From Gelatoporia subvermispora B (lineage: Eukaryota > Basidiomycota > Agaricomycetes > Polyporales > Gelatoporiaceae): a stretch of DNA of 64,000 bases. Both the position numbers and the translations under genes were made by a program. The stretch spans positions 2,030,879 to 2,094,878 of the forward strand of contig KB445791.1 of assembly GCA_000320605.2 (NCBI GenBank). Direction: 5' to 3'. This document shows, piece after piece, positions 12,801 to 24,488 of the stretch (within the stretch, counting starts at the first letter, position 1; each line of letters begins with the position of its first letter). A model generated the notes under the pieces. The model was not told the DNA's origin, did no database searches, and was given only the letters and a program-made list of their open reading frames with translations.

Positions 12801-13606
12801 ACATATGGTGCTAGCGGCGCGTGATCGTCGTTGAATGCCGTTAAGCGTTGACGGCGAGGACGATACATCGAACCAAGGGAATCAAGGGCGGCGAGCAATT
12901 CAGATGAATCGAAGGGGCCACCAAGGTAATCACTGGAGAGACGACTAGTGGAATCGAATTCGAACGTTGGCGGATGGTTCTGCCAGAAGAAGATCGCTGG
13001 CGTGCGGCTGCTATCAAGTAAGGCGGTGGCCGTGTAGGTATCCGAAGTGCGTAGCGCAATGATTCTTGTCCCCGTCATGTCCTTTGCATGAATCCTGAAT
13101 TCACGCCGGTCAACATCGTATTTCATCTCCGCATTGGGGACATGGTGCTCCGATTCGACGGAGAATACGTTGTCCTGACACACCCAACCAAATTGAACGA
13201 CCTTGACGATTATAGTGTGTGACTGGAGAGCTGATGTCCTCTCCTCTCGCTCTTTGAGCCCGTGAGGATCGACATATGGCAGTTGGCGTACTTCCAGCAA
13301 TATATCGGGCCTCGGTTCTTTGCGGCTGAGCTGGAAGTGAATGCGCGTACCGACACTAGCGAGTGATCGCGGGGGACGAGTACCTCCATACTCCTCTAGG
13401 AATTGTTGGCCAATGTGTGCATACGGCAAGGTCAACGCACCGCAGTTGGTCGTCGCCCTCCTCTTCGCCGGAAATATATGGACATCAAAATTCAAAGGTA
13501 AAGCGAGGCCACTGGCATATCTCGGATCATGCAGCACGTCCGCAAGTTTCGCCTTTAGTGTGCCAGAGTCCATGAGCGGGCTGATGTTGTACATGAATAT
13601 TTCCAT
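9870..13606 (-). CDS. RNA-dependent RNA polymerase of the RNA-silencing pathway
   Basis: Cellular RdRP of the QDE-1/RDR family, which makes double-stranded RNA for Dicer in quelling-type silencing. The main exon (13606 to about 11015) has a divergent N-terminus and then the conserved core, with FTDGVGTIS near 11800 and a downstream LRRSMIKFEAPHS. After a short intron the catalytic block CLGGGDLDGDVYN lies near 10950, with the DLDGD aspartates intact. A second intron near 10735-10780 leads into IIAINWLIIADQSVEGI, then a helical C-terminal region to a TAG at 9870. Joined length is about 1,200 residues, with no stop or frameshift seen, so it should be functional. The start is the first ATG of the long exon. 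Basidiomycetes usually carry several paralogues; which one this is cannot be told here. Confidence 0.92.
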
Positions 13607-14148
13607 GGTAGAGGTAGAGGGGCGAAGTTGCAGGTCTCCGCTGCGTGGAGCTTGAGATGAGAGCGGAGATAAGATACTGAGTAAGGTTTAGTCCAGTTGT
13701 ATTCGGCACTATCGATTGCATCAGACGCAAAAGAAGACTGTCTCGTGCTCAGAGCAGACACAGGTTAGGCAGGAATGGCAGTTTATCTGCCTGTGCTCGA
13801 TTACATCCTGTGCATAGGCATATGCAAGCGGGATGCTCCCGCCTTCGACTTGTCATGGTAGACGCACAAAGCCACAACGAACACTTCACAGCCCACATAA
13901 TCGCGAGTGCTGTGTTGTGCACGCTGCGCGCTATCACATTTTATTGATTGCAGGCGGTCTATGCCCTCCCGGGCCCATCGGAAAACGTCCCATAGGGCCC
14001 CTCTTCCCGCTATCAGAAACTATACAAACACCCGTGGCATGAGATCCTTTGATATGTGTACATTATAACATGGAATGGGAAGTTGTCGGGATACATTATG
14101 CAGAACGTCAGGTGCGACTCACCCAGATCTGCCCCGTTGTCTTCACAA
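13607..14148. other. Intergenic region upstream of the RdRP gene
   Basis: This 542-bp stretch lies between the 3' end of the LYR gene and the start of the RdRP gene, both on the minus strand. It should hold the RdRP promoter. No gene or clear motif seen. Confidence 0.4.
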
Positions 14149-14496
14149 TTATAAGTGTGGTGACGAGATAAAAGGGAGGAATTGTCTCAGCTCCCGTCGA
14201 CCAGATGCAATCTTGTCCTCAATAACAGTCTATTTCGCGGTGAGTGTCGTGCATTTGCTGGAACGATGGGACCCACCAGATCTGTGAGGCACCTATTGCG
14301 TTCGAATTCTGCACGTATCCATTGAACGGTCTCTCGCCTTGTGGTTGAATTGGGAATGTCTAGACAGAGATGCATGAGAAGGCACCTAGAATCTGAAGAC
14401 GGCCCCATACTCACGGCGCGAAGCACGAATAGCTTGCCGATACAAGTCAAGCGCTCTTTGCTTGAGGATAAAGTGCTTGAGAGTCAATTCTTGCAT
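14149..14496 (-). CDS. LYR motif-containing mitochondrial protein (LYRM2-like)
   Basis: Three exons (14496-14415, 14359-14277, 14229-14149) join to an 81-residue protein starting MQELTLKHFILKQRALDLYR. It contains the LYR tripeptide followed by QAIR and, further on, RETVQWIRAEFERNR with the helix-capping Phe region typical of the Complex1_LYR family. LYR proteins are small mitochondrial matrix proteins that bind acyl carrier protein and support Fe-S delivery or respiratory complex assembly. LYRM2 is linked to complex I. The Thr-Leu-Lys-His-Phe start resembles LYRM2 rather than other members. Introns are 55 and 47 nt with normal borders. Head to head with the 4E-T-like gene, 277 bp apart. Too short and fragmented to be found as one open frame. 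Confidence 0.85.
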
Positions 14497-14773
14497 GGCA
14501 GGTATCTATTTAGCACTTGAGCTTGTTATTTGGACTGGTAAAACCTCGGCCTAGTGTTGAAACCGATGAACTCCAGGCAGATAGGCTACCATGAGCAGGG
14601 CTCAATAACTGTGACTGAACGTGGGCGTGGGCGCTTGGAGACTGCAAGACTTTGAAGTTCCGCGTTGCCGCTGGTGCAACTGGTAACAGCGCGACTTACA
14701 TCGAGTCTGCCTCTTCCTTCGTTCTACTACTCTTCAACAGTTGCATCTGTACCATCTGGGGCGTCAACTTAGT
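14497..14773. promoter_or_regulatory. Bidirectional promoter, LYRM2-like / 4E-T-like
   Basis: A 277-bp spacer separates two divergent start codons. No TATA box is obvious. The assignment rests on spacing only. Confidence 0.4.
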
Positions 14774-17700
14774 ATGACGTCCTTGGAAATCAACGACCCG
14801 ACCATGGACATTCCAGATACTCCCTCTGACAGATCTGAAGACAGCCTGGTCGACGATGTGGCGAAACTTACCATTGAAAACGCGAAGTCACCAGGCAAAA
14901 CCACCACACACGAACCAAATGCACCTGTGCGACCATTGAGGGTCTATTCCCGAGGCCAGCTTCTAGCACTGTATAAATCCCCTCTCGTGCAGCCTCCAGA
15001 TGACATGCCTGCTCTGAAGGATTGGTTTGGGTGTGTAGAGTTATCCCCCACTGCTCAATCGACCGCTGACTCTGTGAAGCGATTGGAATGAGCAGTTTGC
15101 TAATAAGAAGGAGGCAGAGGGCACCACTGCCACATCCACGGCCAGAGACCGACGGTAAGCCGACACGTTCGCTAAAGCTAACCGTTCTCATCTCTTCAAT
15201 CCAGATTTCGGAGAGATCCAGAGGATGGAGGTGAGCTGTTGATGCACTGAAAACGGCTGTACCAGTCAACTCATCGCTTAACTAGAACCTCCTGCGAGAC
15301 CTACTTTCCGGTCAACTCTCACACAACCTTCACAAATGGGGAACTTCAGACATCAATCCCTTCGTACGAGCGAACGCGATAAAGACAGAGAAAGCGAAAG
15401 GGAGCGAGAACGCGAACTTCGGGACAAGGAAGGCCAGGAGCGGCTGCGCAGTGTGTGTATCATCTCTTGCGCTGCCTTTCTGTACCTAATCGCGTGATTC
15501 AGCTATCCGACAAATACGATCGCGACCGTCTTGCAATGACTTCTTCATCGACCAACCTGCGTACGAAAGATAGAGACCTCGCTCCCCACTTGGCAACTGT
15601 GCCGGCGCATAGGCTCGGACAACCTGCAGGCCTGACAGCTACTTCTAGAAGAAATGAAGGTCGGGACGTCCCCAAGCGCAAGAACGGTGAGAGTAGTGAT
15701 GATTGGAGAAGAGGTCCGCTGTTTTTACATTGGATGTTGATTCTGAAATGCTGACAGAGGTGTAGGTGCTGAACCTGCTCGCGCTGGCCGGGATGATCGT
15801 GAGTACCGCCGATACTCATAGTCCGCTATCTTACTTATACGATGCTATGCATACAGGACCGGAACTTTCTCGCAGAGATCGTGAAAACCGTGAAAGACCT
15901 CGCTCCAAAGTCCGCGACACCTCACGGACCAGAAGGGATGCTTCTACATCTCGTCGGGACCGGGATCGCGATGAACGCGACAGAGGGCGCGACCGCCGGG
16001 TGGAGGGTGATCGTGACGAGGGTCGCAGAGACAAGGACGACCCAGGTCGTCGTGATCGCCTGGATTGGGATGACTTCTATAATCGCGTTCAGGACCGTGA
16101 TGAACCCCCTCGCGACACAAAGGAGGCCATTCGGGAGCCAGATGACGACTCGCGTCGCTGGAGGGACGACGGTAAGCGAGATGAACGTCTCGCAGCAAGG
16201 CGCGATCGCGATCGCCAGTGGGACAGATTTGACGAACGTGACAGAGAGCGTCCCTCCGCTAATGACGATCGGGATGGACGTCCCCGGCGCGCCAATGGGC
16301 GCGAGCGGCGAGGAGGTGCGGAAGAAGGTAGGGATCGAGAGGAGAGGAGAGAACGAGACAAGGAGGCGGAGCCGGCGTGGATGGAGACGTACATTCCTCC
16401 GACATCTGGTAGTGGCATTCTGGGCGGCAAAGCTGTCGATGGCGAATTGGACGGCATCCAAGCGTGGAAGAAGGGTATGAAGGAGAGGGAACGGCAGGAG
16501 AGAGAGCAGGAAGGCGATTCTGCTGTTGATATCAAGGTCAAGGTCAAGTGCGACGCCGAGGAAGGTACAAAGCCAAATCCGCTTACTGGTGTCAACAACC
16601 AGCTCGACGAGATCCAGCTCTTCAAGCTGATGATGAAGAGGGAGGCGGAAAAGAAAGAAGCACAGATATCACCGAATGGCCACCCGACTACGTCTTCCTT
16701 CGGAGAGAGCAGTTCATCGCACTCTCTACAGGATCAATCAACGCCGTCGCAACAAGCGCGTGGTAAGTCATCGAGCAAAGTAAATGCCTTACACTAACCT
16801 CGATCACAGTGGACTTGTTAACTGAGGTACCTAAAGTCACAACGGGTGACGCCCCGCAGAAGCCTCCCGGCATCGTGGATCCTTCGAGGGCCATGGCCTC
16901 TCGTCCTGCACAAGAATCATCTCTGCCAGCCTCTGCGTCCGAGAAGCCTTCGGTAGCTGCAGATGGTCCTCAGTCGTTGTTGTCCACTTTACTTTCCTCT
17001 GCATCTGCAGACTCCTCACTCTCACGCACCCTGACTCAATCATCTACACCAACGCTCGACACATCTAGTGACCGGACGAGAGATTCTCCGATGCGTACAC
17101 TCCCTGGACCATCAGGGTCGTCGCAATCAACTGCCCAGATCTTCGAAACAACGTCCGTTGATGCTCTAGGTTCTCCCGCTCCTCCGCAATTTAACCCTCC
17201 TCCCGGTTCCCGTCTTCTTGCTTTTGCTTCGCGCATTCCACCACAAGGTACTCTGGTTCCACCCGCGAAAGCCTCTTCTCCATTGGATCAAACTTTTGGT
17301 CACCCTGTCGGTGGAACACTTGCCGTACCGACGGCGACCAGGATCAATCCAATGCTAGGTGGAATGGGCGCGTTACATGATGCGATTTCGGGCATCCCTG
17401 ACGCGCCGTTCAACTCGAGCGCGCGGCTCACTCCCTCGGACTCTTCGCGTGGTTTGAGAAGCTATACTCCTACAAACGCGCAATATTCTGCTGCTTTGGA
17501 AGAGTCTAGTCATATCAATGACATGCTCCGTCATTCGTCTGTCTCAGCTGTTGAGAGGACCTCCTTTGGTTTACCTATGGATGCCACTCCGTACCAGGAC
17601 ATGCAAGGTGGGCTGGCCAATGCGTCTGCATTCGCTGCTGGTACCTCCATCGACATTTCTGTTGGCAACACTCCTGGAATGTCCTACCCGAGCGCTAAAG

Positions 17701-18973
17701 GCAGCCGCTTCGTCAAGTTCTTCGAAGCGAAAGGCAGAGACATGCCTACAGTCGGTCCTCGGAAGCCTGTGCAGGGTGCTGGATTTGTTAACCCCAACAC
17801 AAGACAAGATGCTATGGGATTAAACACCATGGGAAATCATGGCGGCGAGAGGACAATGGAAGATCTTTTTGCGATGCTGCAGAATTCGTCCGCACAGGTA
17901 CGTATAGAAAATTCGACTCAGACTCCTGTCGCTAAGCAAAAATGCAGAACCTCAACCGAGGCTCCCCTCAAATGAATGCTCCCGGTCGAATGGCCCCTGG
18001 TGGTGGTCCTTTCCTACATGGCCATTCTGAGCTTCAAACCATACAGCAGCATCATATACACCCTGCCCAACATCTCGCCCAGAACAACCGTCTTGAGTCC
18101 CTTTACGACAGTCGCTTAGATGACAGGAACTTTGTTCCGGATGGGATGGTACCAGGACTCCGACCTGCCCCACCCAGATCGCGCAGCCGGGAATCTGGGA
18201 GGGTACTGTTTAACGAGCAGCTGGATGACCCGTTGCATTTCAACGTACAGCGCCTCCAACAGCAGCAACAGCAGCGGAACCTTGAACAGATGTTCCCTGG
18301 ACCGGTGCCTCCAGGTTATACTCAGCAGGGTGGGATGATGCGCGGTGGTGGGATACCACTCCAGCAGTCCCAGTTCCGCGGCGCACCTTCTCCCATTTCC
18401 AACCAGAACATGCTTCAGGGCCAGCGCATCCCTCCAGGTCTCGCCAATCTGGGAGGCCGGCCTCCTCATGATCCGTCACAGTACCTGTCCGGCGCTGGCG
18501 GTGTCCCAGGTGCTGGCATCCACAGTGGGTTGCACAACCACAACAACCCACAGGCGTACAACAACCTGAACGCTGGCGGTTTGCCATTTGCCGGGAACCA
18601 GCAGCTACGCGGCCCTCACGGTCCGCAAGCCTCTCTTGGAGCTGCAATGGCTGGTCTGGGTCCGTCCAACAGCATGGATTTCAGGGGTGCAAATCAAGCA
18701 CAATTGATGGGCTTGGGCGGAGGCGCAGGCAACGCTATGGGCGGTATGCGGTCTGGCGGACCTGGATTCGGTCCTCAGCACGTACCTGCGGGACAGGTCC
18801 CGGGCGGAACTCACATGGGATTGCGTCAACAGCAGCAGCAGCAGCAGCATCTTCCGCCGCATATGATGCCACATATGCTTCCCCATCATCTCCAGCAGCA
18901 AGGCCTGCCGGGCGGGAACACGCCAGGTGCGCAAGAGTTGATAGCGCTACTGATGGGCGGCCACAGAGATTGA
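14774..18973 (+). CDS. 4E-T/CUP-like eIF4E-binding protein
   Basis: Likely translational repressor and P-body component that binds eIF4E. Exon 1 (from ATG 14774) carries RVYSRGQLLALYKSPLV, a canonical YxxxxL-hydrophobic eIF4E-binding helix. Exon 2 continues DWFGDWNEQFANKKE. Short exons from about 15214 to 15770 are rich in Arg, Asp and Glu. The exon from about 15858 opens with an RD/RE-dipeptide region, then EPAWMETYIPP, GELDGIQAWKK and NQLDEIQLFKLMMKREAE, which recall conserved patches of animal 4E-T. Later exons hold SRFVKFFEAKGRD, MEDLFAMLQNSSAQ, Gln-rich and Gly/Pro/Met-rich stretches and a C-terminal QELIALLMGGHRD. Introns have GT-AG ends, for example 15031-15078 and about 16764-16809. 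Family assignment rests on the motif order and not on overall identity. Most of the chain looks disordered. Confidence 0.7.
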
Positions 18974-21900
18974 CCTTACCGTCGAGTATTTTGATATCCC
19001 CTCCCTCCGTTTCGTTTGTCTGGACTATCCATGATCGCTGTACATTTTGACACGCTGACTGAATAATATACGCTCATTGACTTTCGTGGGCATCGGACCG
19101 CCTGAGTTATGTTCTCCGATGTTCATCATCTGGCTACGTCAAGGGTAGACTGAGTGTGAGACCGCTGATATTACAGGGCCAGAAATAGTGCCTCGAGGCG
19201 CGCACTATCGTAGGTCATCACTCTACGTATTGCATCCGGCTCTCGCAGTATACCAGGGCGCGCTCCTACACAGCTTGCCTGTTTCACCGCTTTGCAGTAC
19301 TGCACGTGATCCGAAAGCCTCACTACGTCATCAGCGCGTGCCTGGCTGACCGCCGCCAAATTGCACAACCTTGCACGCGAGTTGCGATAACTTTTTCAGT
19401 CCTCTCTGCGATGCCAGTATCTTGCGGCGACAATATTTCCATGCAGCTACGTCGAATAATGTCACATCTATGCGCCCAAGTATGACTCCAATCAAGACAC
19501 TGGTACTGATACCCGCCGTACTATACGAGCGCATCACCTCGTGCCCGGTGAATGCGACCTCCGCACATGCCACCCTCTCATTTCGTAGCCGCTTTGACGC
19601 TTTTGATTCTCACCGACATGTCAACCCAAACCCCGACTTCCTTCCGACACTGTCTACTCCTGACTCCATACCACACGACCGGCTGCGGCTCGCGTCGGGT
19701 AGGCCGGTCTGTACACCGGCTGCAGACGGTACGGATGATGATCGAGACTCGAGCAAACCCGTAGCCTCTTCCAGGGAAGTGCCTAGGTCTACAGCCACCG
19801 AGAAAAAGAGTACGAGCTTCCATCATGCCTGCCTCTGGTGTACACATGCTTGTCAACCCAAGAAGAAGACGTCTTCTCTTCGCTATTCCCAGCATGAGAA
19901 CACAGCTGAGTCTGAACCTCATTTGAGTGCATGGAAGCCACCACTGTACATGAGCTCCGGGTGCACCTCCATCATACCCGAGGGCGACCCTATCAGGGTT
20001 ACCAGAGAATATTAAAGCTTTCGCGTACCACCCTTTGCTGTCCTCGATGCTTGAATGGCCCACCGCGGGCACACATGTCACGGCAACGGTAGTCGCCTCG
20101 GGAGCGCGATGCTAGCTTTGTGCTTCACACTGGGAGTTTGACAAGTGGCGATTCTTAGGCCGGCTCTATATCGGCGCTGGAACAAGGCTGGAAGTCTACA
20201 TTCGATAAGCAGGTGCGCTTATATTGCATATTGCAGATGTTCCCATCTAAATGTGTCCTACGTTACAATCCCCGCATTCACAACGACTAGAAGCCGTTGA
20301 TGGACAACGTCTGTCCATCCTGTACTGTTCCTGGCTGCACGAGTTACTTTCCGCCTGCCCATGTTCTCAAGTGGGGCCGCCGCATCCTTTTCGTTGACAG
20401 GCATGTGCTCTCGCAGAATTTCAGCGGCTGTCGGAGCCGAGTCTCGCACTGCCCATGGTGAATGTCGGCTTGCTTATGGTTATGAATTCGGCAGGTCAAC
20501 GCCACCGAGGGCGGATCGCTCGCGCATTGCCTCACCCGTCACTAGGAGTATGAGGCGCAGGAGGGCGGGACCAACCCCGAGGACCTGCGAGCGCCGCCAT
20601 AAGCTGGCCCCGAGCTGATTGTGCGGCTCATGAGACTCCAATGCTCGTGTGGTGTCGTTCGAGAACTTCCTGGTGTCAGCAGTACGTCAGATCGTCGCAT
20701 CGTGCATATAATAACGGGCGACTGAGGGAGTTGCGGGCGCCCTGATGGACACGATAAGGGTGAATGATGGGAGACTTCAGTTGCAATGTGAAGGGGCTGG
20801 GCATAATCTTGCAAAATCGGCGCCTTCGATGTCGTTCCCAGCCTAATGCTGCTACACCTTCAAACCGAGTAACGGATGGTGCGGCAGGATCTCGTCCAAT
20901 AGCAGTGCCTGGCCGGCGCCTGCCAAGTTACCGAGCAGCTGTGTTTCTGTACCTCTGTAATCTGCAGTTTATAACCGGCTGCCGCAGTCAAGGTCGACGT
21001 CGGCTTACGCTCTGAGGAGGGGAAAACGCCTTTTACGAGGTAATATGGAGATCAAATTCCACCGCGGGGAACGCTGTCGACAGCGGGAAGGCTTACCTAA
21101 CCTTCCACATGTGGGATAGATCTCGGGCTGGGACTGCCTGCAGGCAGGAAACGTGTTGAGGTTCTCGCAGCTCACGCCCAGAACTCCGCCAATAGGCAAC
21201 GAAAGCGGGAATCCTTGTGTATGAGAGGGAAGCGCGACAGATCGACGGACGCGCCCAGCGTGCGTTAGCACTTGACCCACCATCTGTGTCTCCTCCAGAG
21301 ACCTTGAAAACTTCGCCAGCGTAGACGTCGCTTGCCCCTCCCACTACCTGTCGCATCGCGCCTTGCGCAAAGCTGAGAGTGTTCAGAACGGTCGCTTGCA
21401 GGGCCGCTCAGTCACTCGCTGCCAGCTAATCATCTCATTCCTTGCTATCCGTCCTCCTTGCTTTGCTTTGCTGTCCACAATATCTAGAAAACGGCACGTA
21501 GTCGCCACAGTCCTTCCTTTGCACCTACTCTCCGTCTCTCTCTTGCACTCGAACTGCTATCACTTATAGCACCCTCTTTAATTTGTCGCCTCCCGCACTA
21601 ATCCTGTCGTTGCTCTCGGTACCCGGTCGCCAAAGTCAAGCCAATCCATTCGTTTATAATTACCCGTGGTGAGTGCAATGTGGCTGGAGTGGCATATCGC
21701 TCTGATCGACGGTGATGTGGCACGCATTGTCAGATCGCAAAGCAAAGTCGTCGAGATATCCGGTGGGTACGATGTGCACAACAGTCTTTGCGCATTATGT
21801 TGATGGAAATGGGCAGGAACTGCAAGACAATAGGACGGTCGTGTGTAGAACGTTACACGAGGTACGCTGCCGGCTCGAACTACGTCACCGGGGAGGTCGG

Positions 21901-22674
21901 TGCTGTAAAACGTGGGGACGTGGGAAGTCCAGAAAGGGCAATGGCGGGCCGAGTGGGCGTTTCGGGATGCGAGCCGCGAGCGGGAGCCGAGACAAGCCTG
22001 CACAGGCTGCACCAGCCGGCTGTCGGCCGGCGCTTGAGAGCCACGGCCGGCGTCCTGGCAGCCTCTGGGCGCAGCGTACCCGAGATCTCACCAGATTCAG
22101 GCGCTTGCCTCCTTCAGCGCTGACAGCCGCTCGTGTGGTTATCATTCTTATCCTTGGTTATCGCCCCTTTCTCCCTCGTTTTGGTCTGCAATTTCCAGGT
22201 CATTAGTTCGTCCTCCGTTTGGAGGCTTGTTGCGGGTGGTGGGAGCTGGTGGACAAGGCGCATGTCCTCGACAACTGGTGCGTTTCGGCGCGCGATCGCG
22301 TAGGCAGGAAAGCGATAGCCACGATAGCATCGATTTGTTGTGAATTTTTGGCCGACAAGGTAGTTTCCGGTCGGGTTTTTGAGCACTTCACGGCACTTCA
22401 CATTGCCTTTTCTGTATGATGTCTCTCGTCCCGGGGCAGCCGGGGGCTTTATAGACTAGAGCCACGATATCTTTCTCTTCTCTCCCTACACGTCCTCGAC
22501 GACGACGGCCACATCTTCCACGACCGACCTCCCCCCTCTTTCTTCCCTCTCTCGTCACGACCTCAGACGCTGACCACGACTTGTTTCTTCTCTCCCATTT
22601 CAGCATCGTCAATCTGTCCACACCTGCATTCCTCACTTCCTCATCCACTCATCTCCTCGCATTATCATCGTCGC

Positions 22675-22743
22675 ATGATCACTTCCCTCTCAATTGTAAG
22701 TCTCGTTTTCCACATCCTCCGCTCGCGAATCACGCGTGCATAG
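22675..22743 (+). promoter_or_regulatory. Upstream ORF in the cyclin leader
   Basis: An ATG at 22675 opens a 22-codon frame ending at TAG 22741-22743, about 250 bp before the cyclin ATG. If the leader contains it, scanning ribosomes would meet it first. A GTAAGT at about 22697 sits inside it, so a 5' UTR intron could remove part of it. Yeast CLN3 is known to be limited by a leader uORF; the parallel is inference. Confidence 0.4.
22732..22737. promoter_or_regulatory. MCB-like box ACGCGT
   Basis: A perfect ACGCGT, the MBF (Mbp1/Swi6-type) binding core, upstream of a G1 cyclin gene. A six-base site can arise by chance. Its interest comes from the gene behind it and the SCB-like box at 22951. 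Confidence 0.35.
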
Positions 22744-22950
22744 CGTAGTCGCTTTTCGACGCCGAGAGGAACGGCATTGTGTGACGATCGGGCGCGCTGT
22801 CTTCTCTTCCGTTGTGAAATGTTGTCTCGCCGTACACCGGCCAGGCTAGTGCTGTTGGACTTTCCCTACCCTCTCCACGCCTGCGCACCGCCGCGCGTCG
22901 CAGGGACATCCTGCGCTCCCAACTAGCCTGTCTTCAGCTTCACGTTCGTT

Positions 22951-22957
22951 CACGAAA
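22951..22957 (+). promoter_or_regulatory. SCB-like box CACGAAA
   Basis: A perfect Swi4-type CACGAAA, 36 bp before the cyclin ATG. SBF and MBF boxes drive G1 cyclin transcription in yeasts. Here the box could lie within the transcribed leader, which weakens a promoter role. Confidence 0.35.
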
Positions 22958-22992
22958 GCACTCATTTCCAATCGTCCTGGATCGACCGGGAA

Positions 22993-24488
22993 ATGTCAAC
23001 CAGTGCTGCATCCCCGGAGCTGCCTTCGGCTGACGCTTCTTCCCCTCGCAGCAACCAAACTTGTGCACATCCTGCAGATTCAAAATCTCCCCCTCCCACA
23101 AACATGAAGGACGTCTCAAACATGAAGGCTCCGCGTCCTACCGCCTATCCCAAGAAGCGGCCATCACCTCATGGTATCTCCAAGTCCCGCAAACACTCCC
23201 CCCTGTATCCCGCACACGCCGTTGCGCGTAAGACACCCCGTGCTGTCAAGACGGAGCTCCTGGCGCAACGGCAGCGAGAGGCGCAGATCATGGCGCTTAA
23301 GAGAGAGGGAGTTTACCTTGAGGAGGAGTATCGGGAAGAAATCCGTTACTATATGCATGATATGGAGGTCAGTCTCGTCTGAGCCTCGTCAGTCGACCAT
23401 CGCTCAGCGTGGAGATTACTTCTTCCCTATAGCGGTACACCATGTCCTCTACCGCTTCCATGGATCAGCAACCAGAAATCAGATGGCATATGCGGCCGTG
23501 TCTAGTGGATTTCTTGGTTGAAATTCACTTCACGTTCCGCCTGCGCCCTGAGACACTGTATCTCACGCTGAACATCATCGACCGTTACGTATCTCGCCGC
23601 GTCGTCTACGTGAAGCACTACCAGTTGGTCGGTTGTGCCGCCTTGTGGATTGCCGCCAAATTCGAGGATGCGAAGGAGCGCGTCCCAACGGTGCAAGACC
23701 TCGCCCAAATCTGCCGAGATACCTACGATGAGGCAGCATTCATTCAGATGGAAGGCCATGTCCTTCAGACTATCCAATGGGCGCTCGGACACCCTACCGC
23801 GGAAGCGTGGTTGCGGATGATCTGCTGTGGTCCATACGCGGAAGAACCAAAGGTCCAGCATGTGGCACGGTTCCTCATGGAGATCACTCTGTTCTACCGC
23901 GAGTTCGTCAAGTACGCGCCATCCTCCATTGCACTAGGTGCCCTTACTCTCGCGCGCTATCTGTGCGGCAAGGGTCGTCGCATTTTCGAGGAGACTGAAG
24001 AGTGCTTGGAAATCGTCGACTTGTTGGATGTTCGTCTTTCAAAACATGTCAACGACCTCTCGGAGACGTTGGTGAAGAAGTATTCGTACGCGTTCTACTC
24101 GAAGGCAGCGACGTTTGTTGTCCAGTATTACCTTCAGGGTGGTCGCTTCTCTCGCCAGCCGCTTGCCCCTCTCCCGATGACTCCGGTCCGCTCAACGTCT
24201 CCAAGGACATTCAGTACTCCCGCAAGTGTCTCGACAACTGCATCAGACCTGTCGGACGACATGCCTGCGACGCCAAGTAGCCCGGCCTTCTCGAGCGATC
24301 TGTTCTCTAGTTCGTACATGTCCGATGACAAGGAGAATCTTCCGTCACCCACTTTCGAGCCTGCTATCAACAAGCAGCACGCCGAGTCGATCCCAGACCA
24401 TTTCCTCCCGCACGACTTCGTGACCTTCGGTCGTCCAGCTCTGCATAGCCTCAACGTCTCTTCCCCTCGTCCTACCCTGGTCGCGTAG
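22993..24488 (+). CDS. G1/S cyclin (cyclin N- and C-terminal boxes)
   Basis: Regulatory subunit of a Cdc28/Cdk1-type kinase, likely acting at G1/S. Two exons (22993-23367 and 23433-24488) encode 476 residues. The N-terminal 110 residues are Ser/Pro/Lys-rich. The cyclin box starts at IRWHMRPCLVDFLVEIH and includes LNIIDRYVSRR, ALWIAAKFEDAKE and ILQ-type helix TIQWALGHPT. A second cyclin fold follows (FLMEITLFYREFVKYAPSSI). The C-terminal 120 residues are Ser/Thr/Pro-rich with DDKENLPSP, which looks like a PEST-type degradation region. B-type cyclins share the MRxxLVDFLVEIH pattern, but the overall look matches the fungal Cln/Puc1 group. The leader carries a uORF and SBF/MBF-like boxes. Confidence 0.88.

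Larger units (their letters stand above)
18974..22992. other. 4-kb gene-poor region upstream of the cyclin gene
   Basis: The first 100-200 bp should be the 3' UTR of the 4E-T-like gene. From about 22450 (a TATAGA at about 22450 followed by pyrimidine-rich sequence) the DNA looks like the promoter and leader of the cyclin gene. Between them, open frames on both strands (for example 19371-20015) lack an ATG start, splice continuity or any recognisable domain. I see no transposon ends or tRNA. A non-coding transcript or a large regulatory region is possible. Confidence 0.5.

Noticed and set aside
15922..16625. Long minus-strand frames opposite the 4E-T-like gene
   Set aside because: They mirror the Arg-Asp/Arg-Glu repeat codons of the plus-strand gene, which leave antisense frames open.
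19371..20015. 214-codon plus-strand frame in the gap before the cyclin gene
   Set aside because: It begins with TTG, its composition is unlike neighbouring proteins, and no domain or splice-linked exon is visible.
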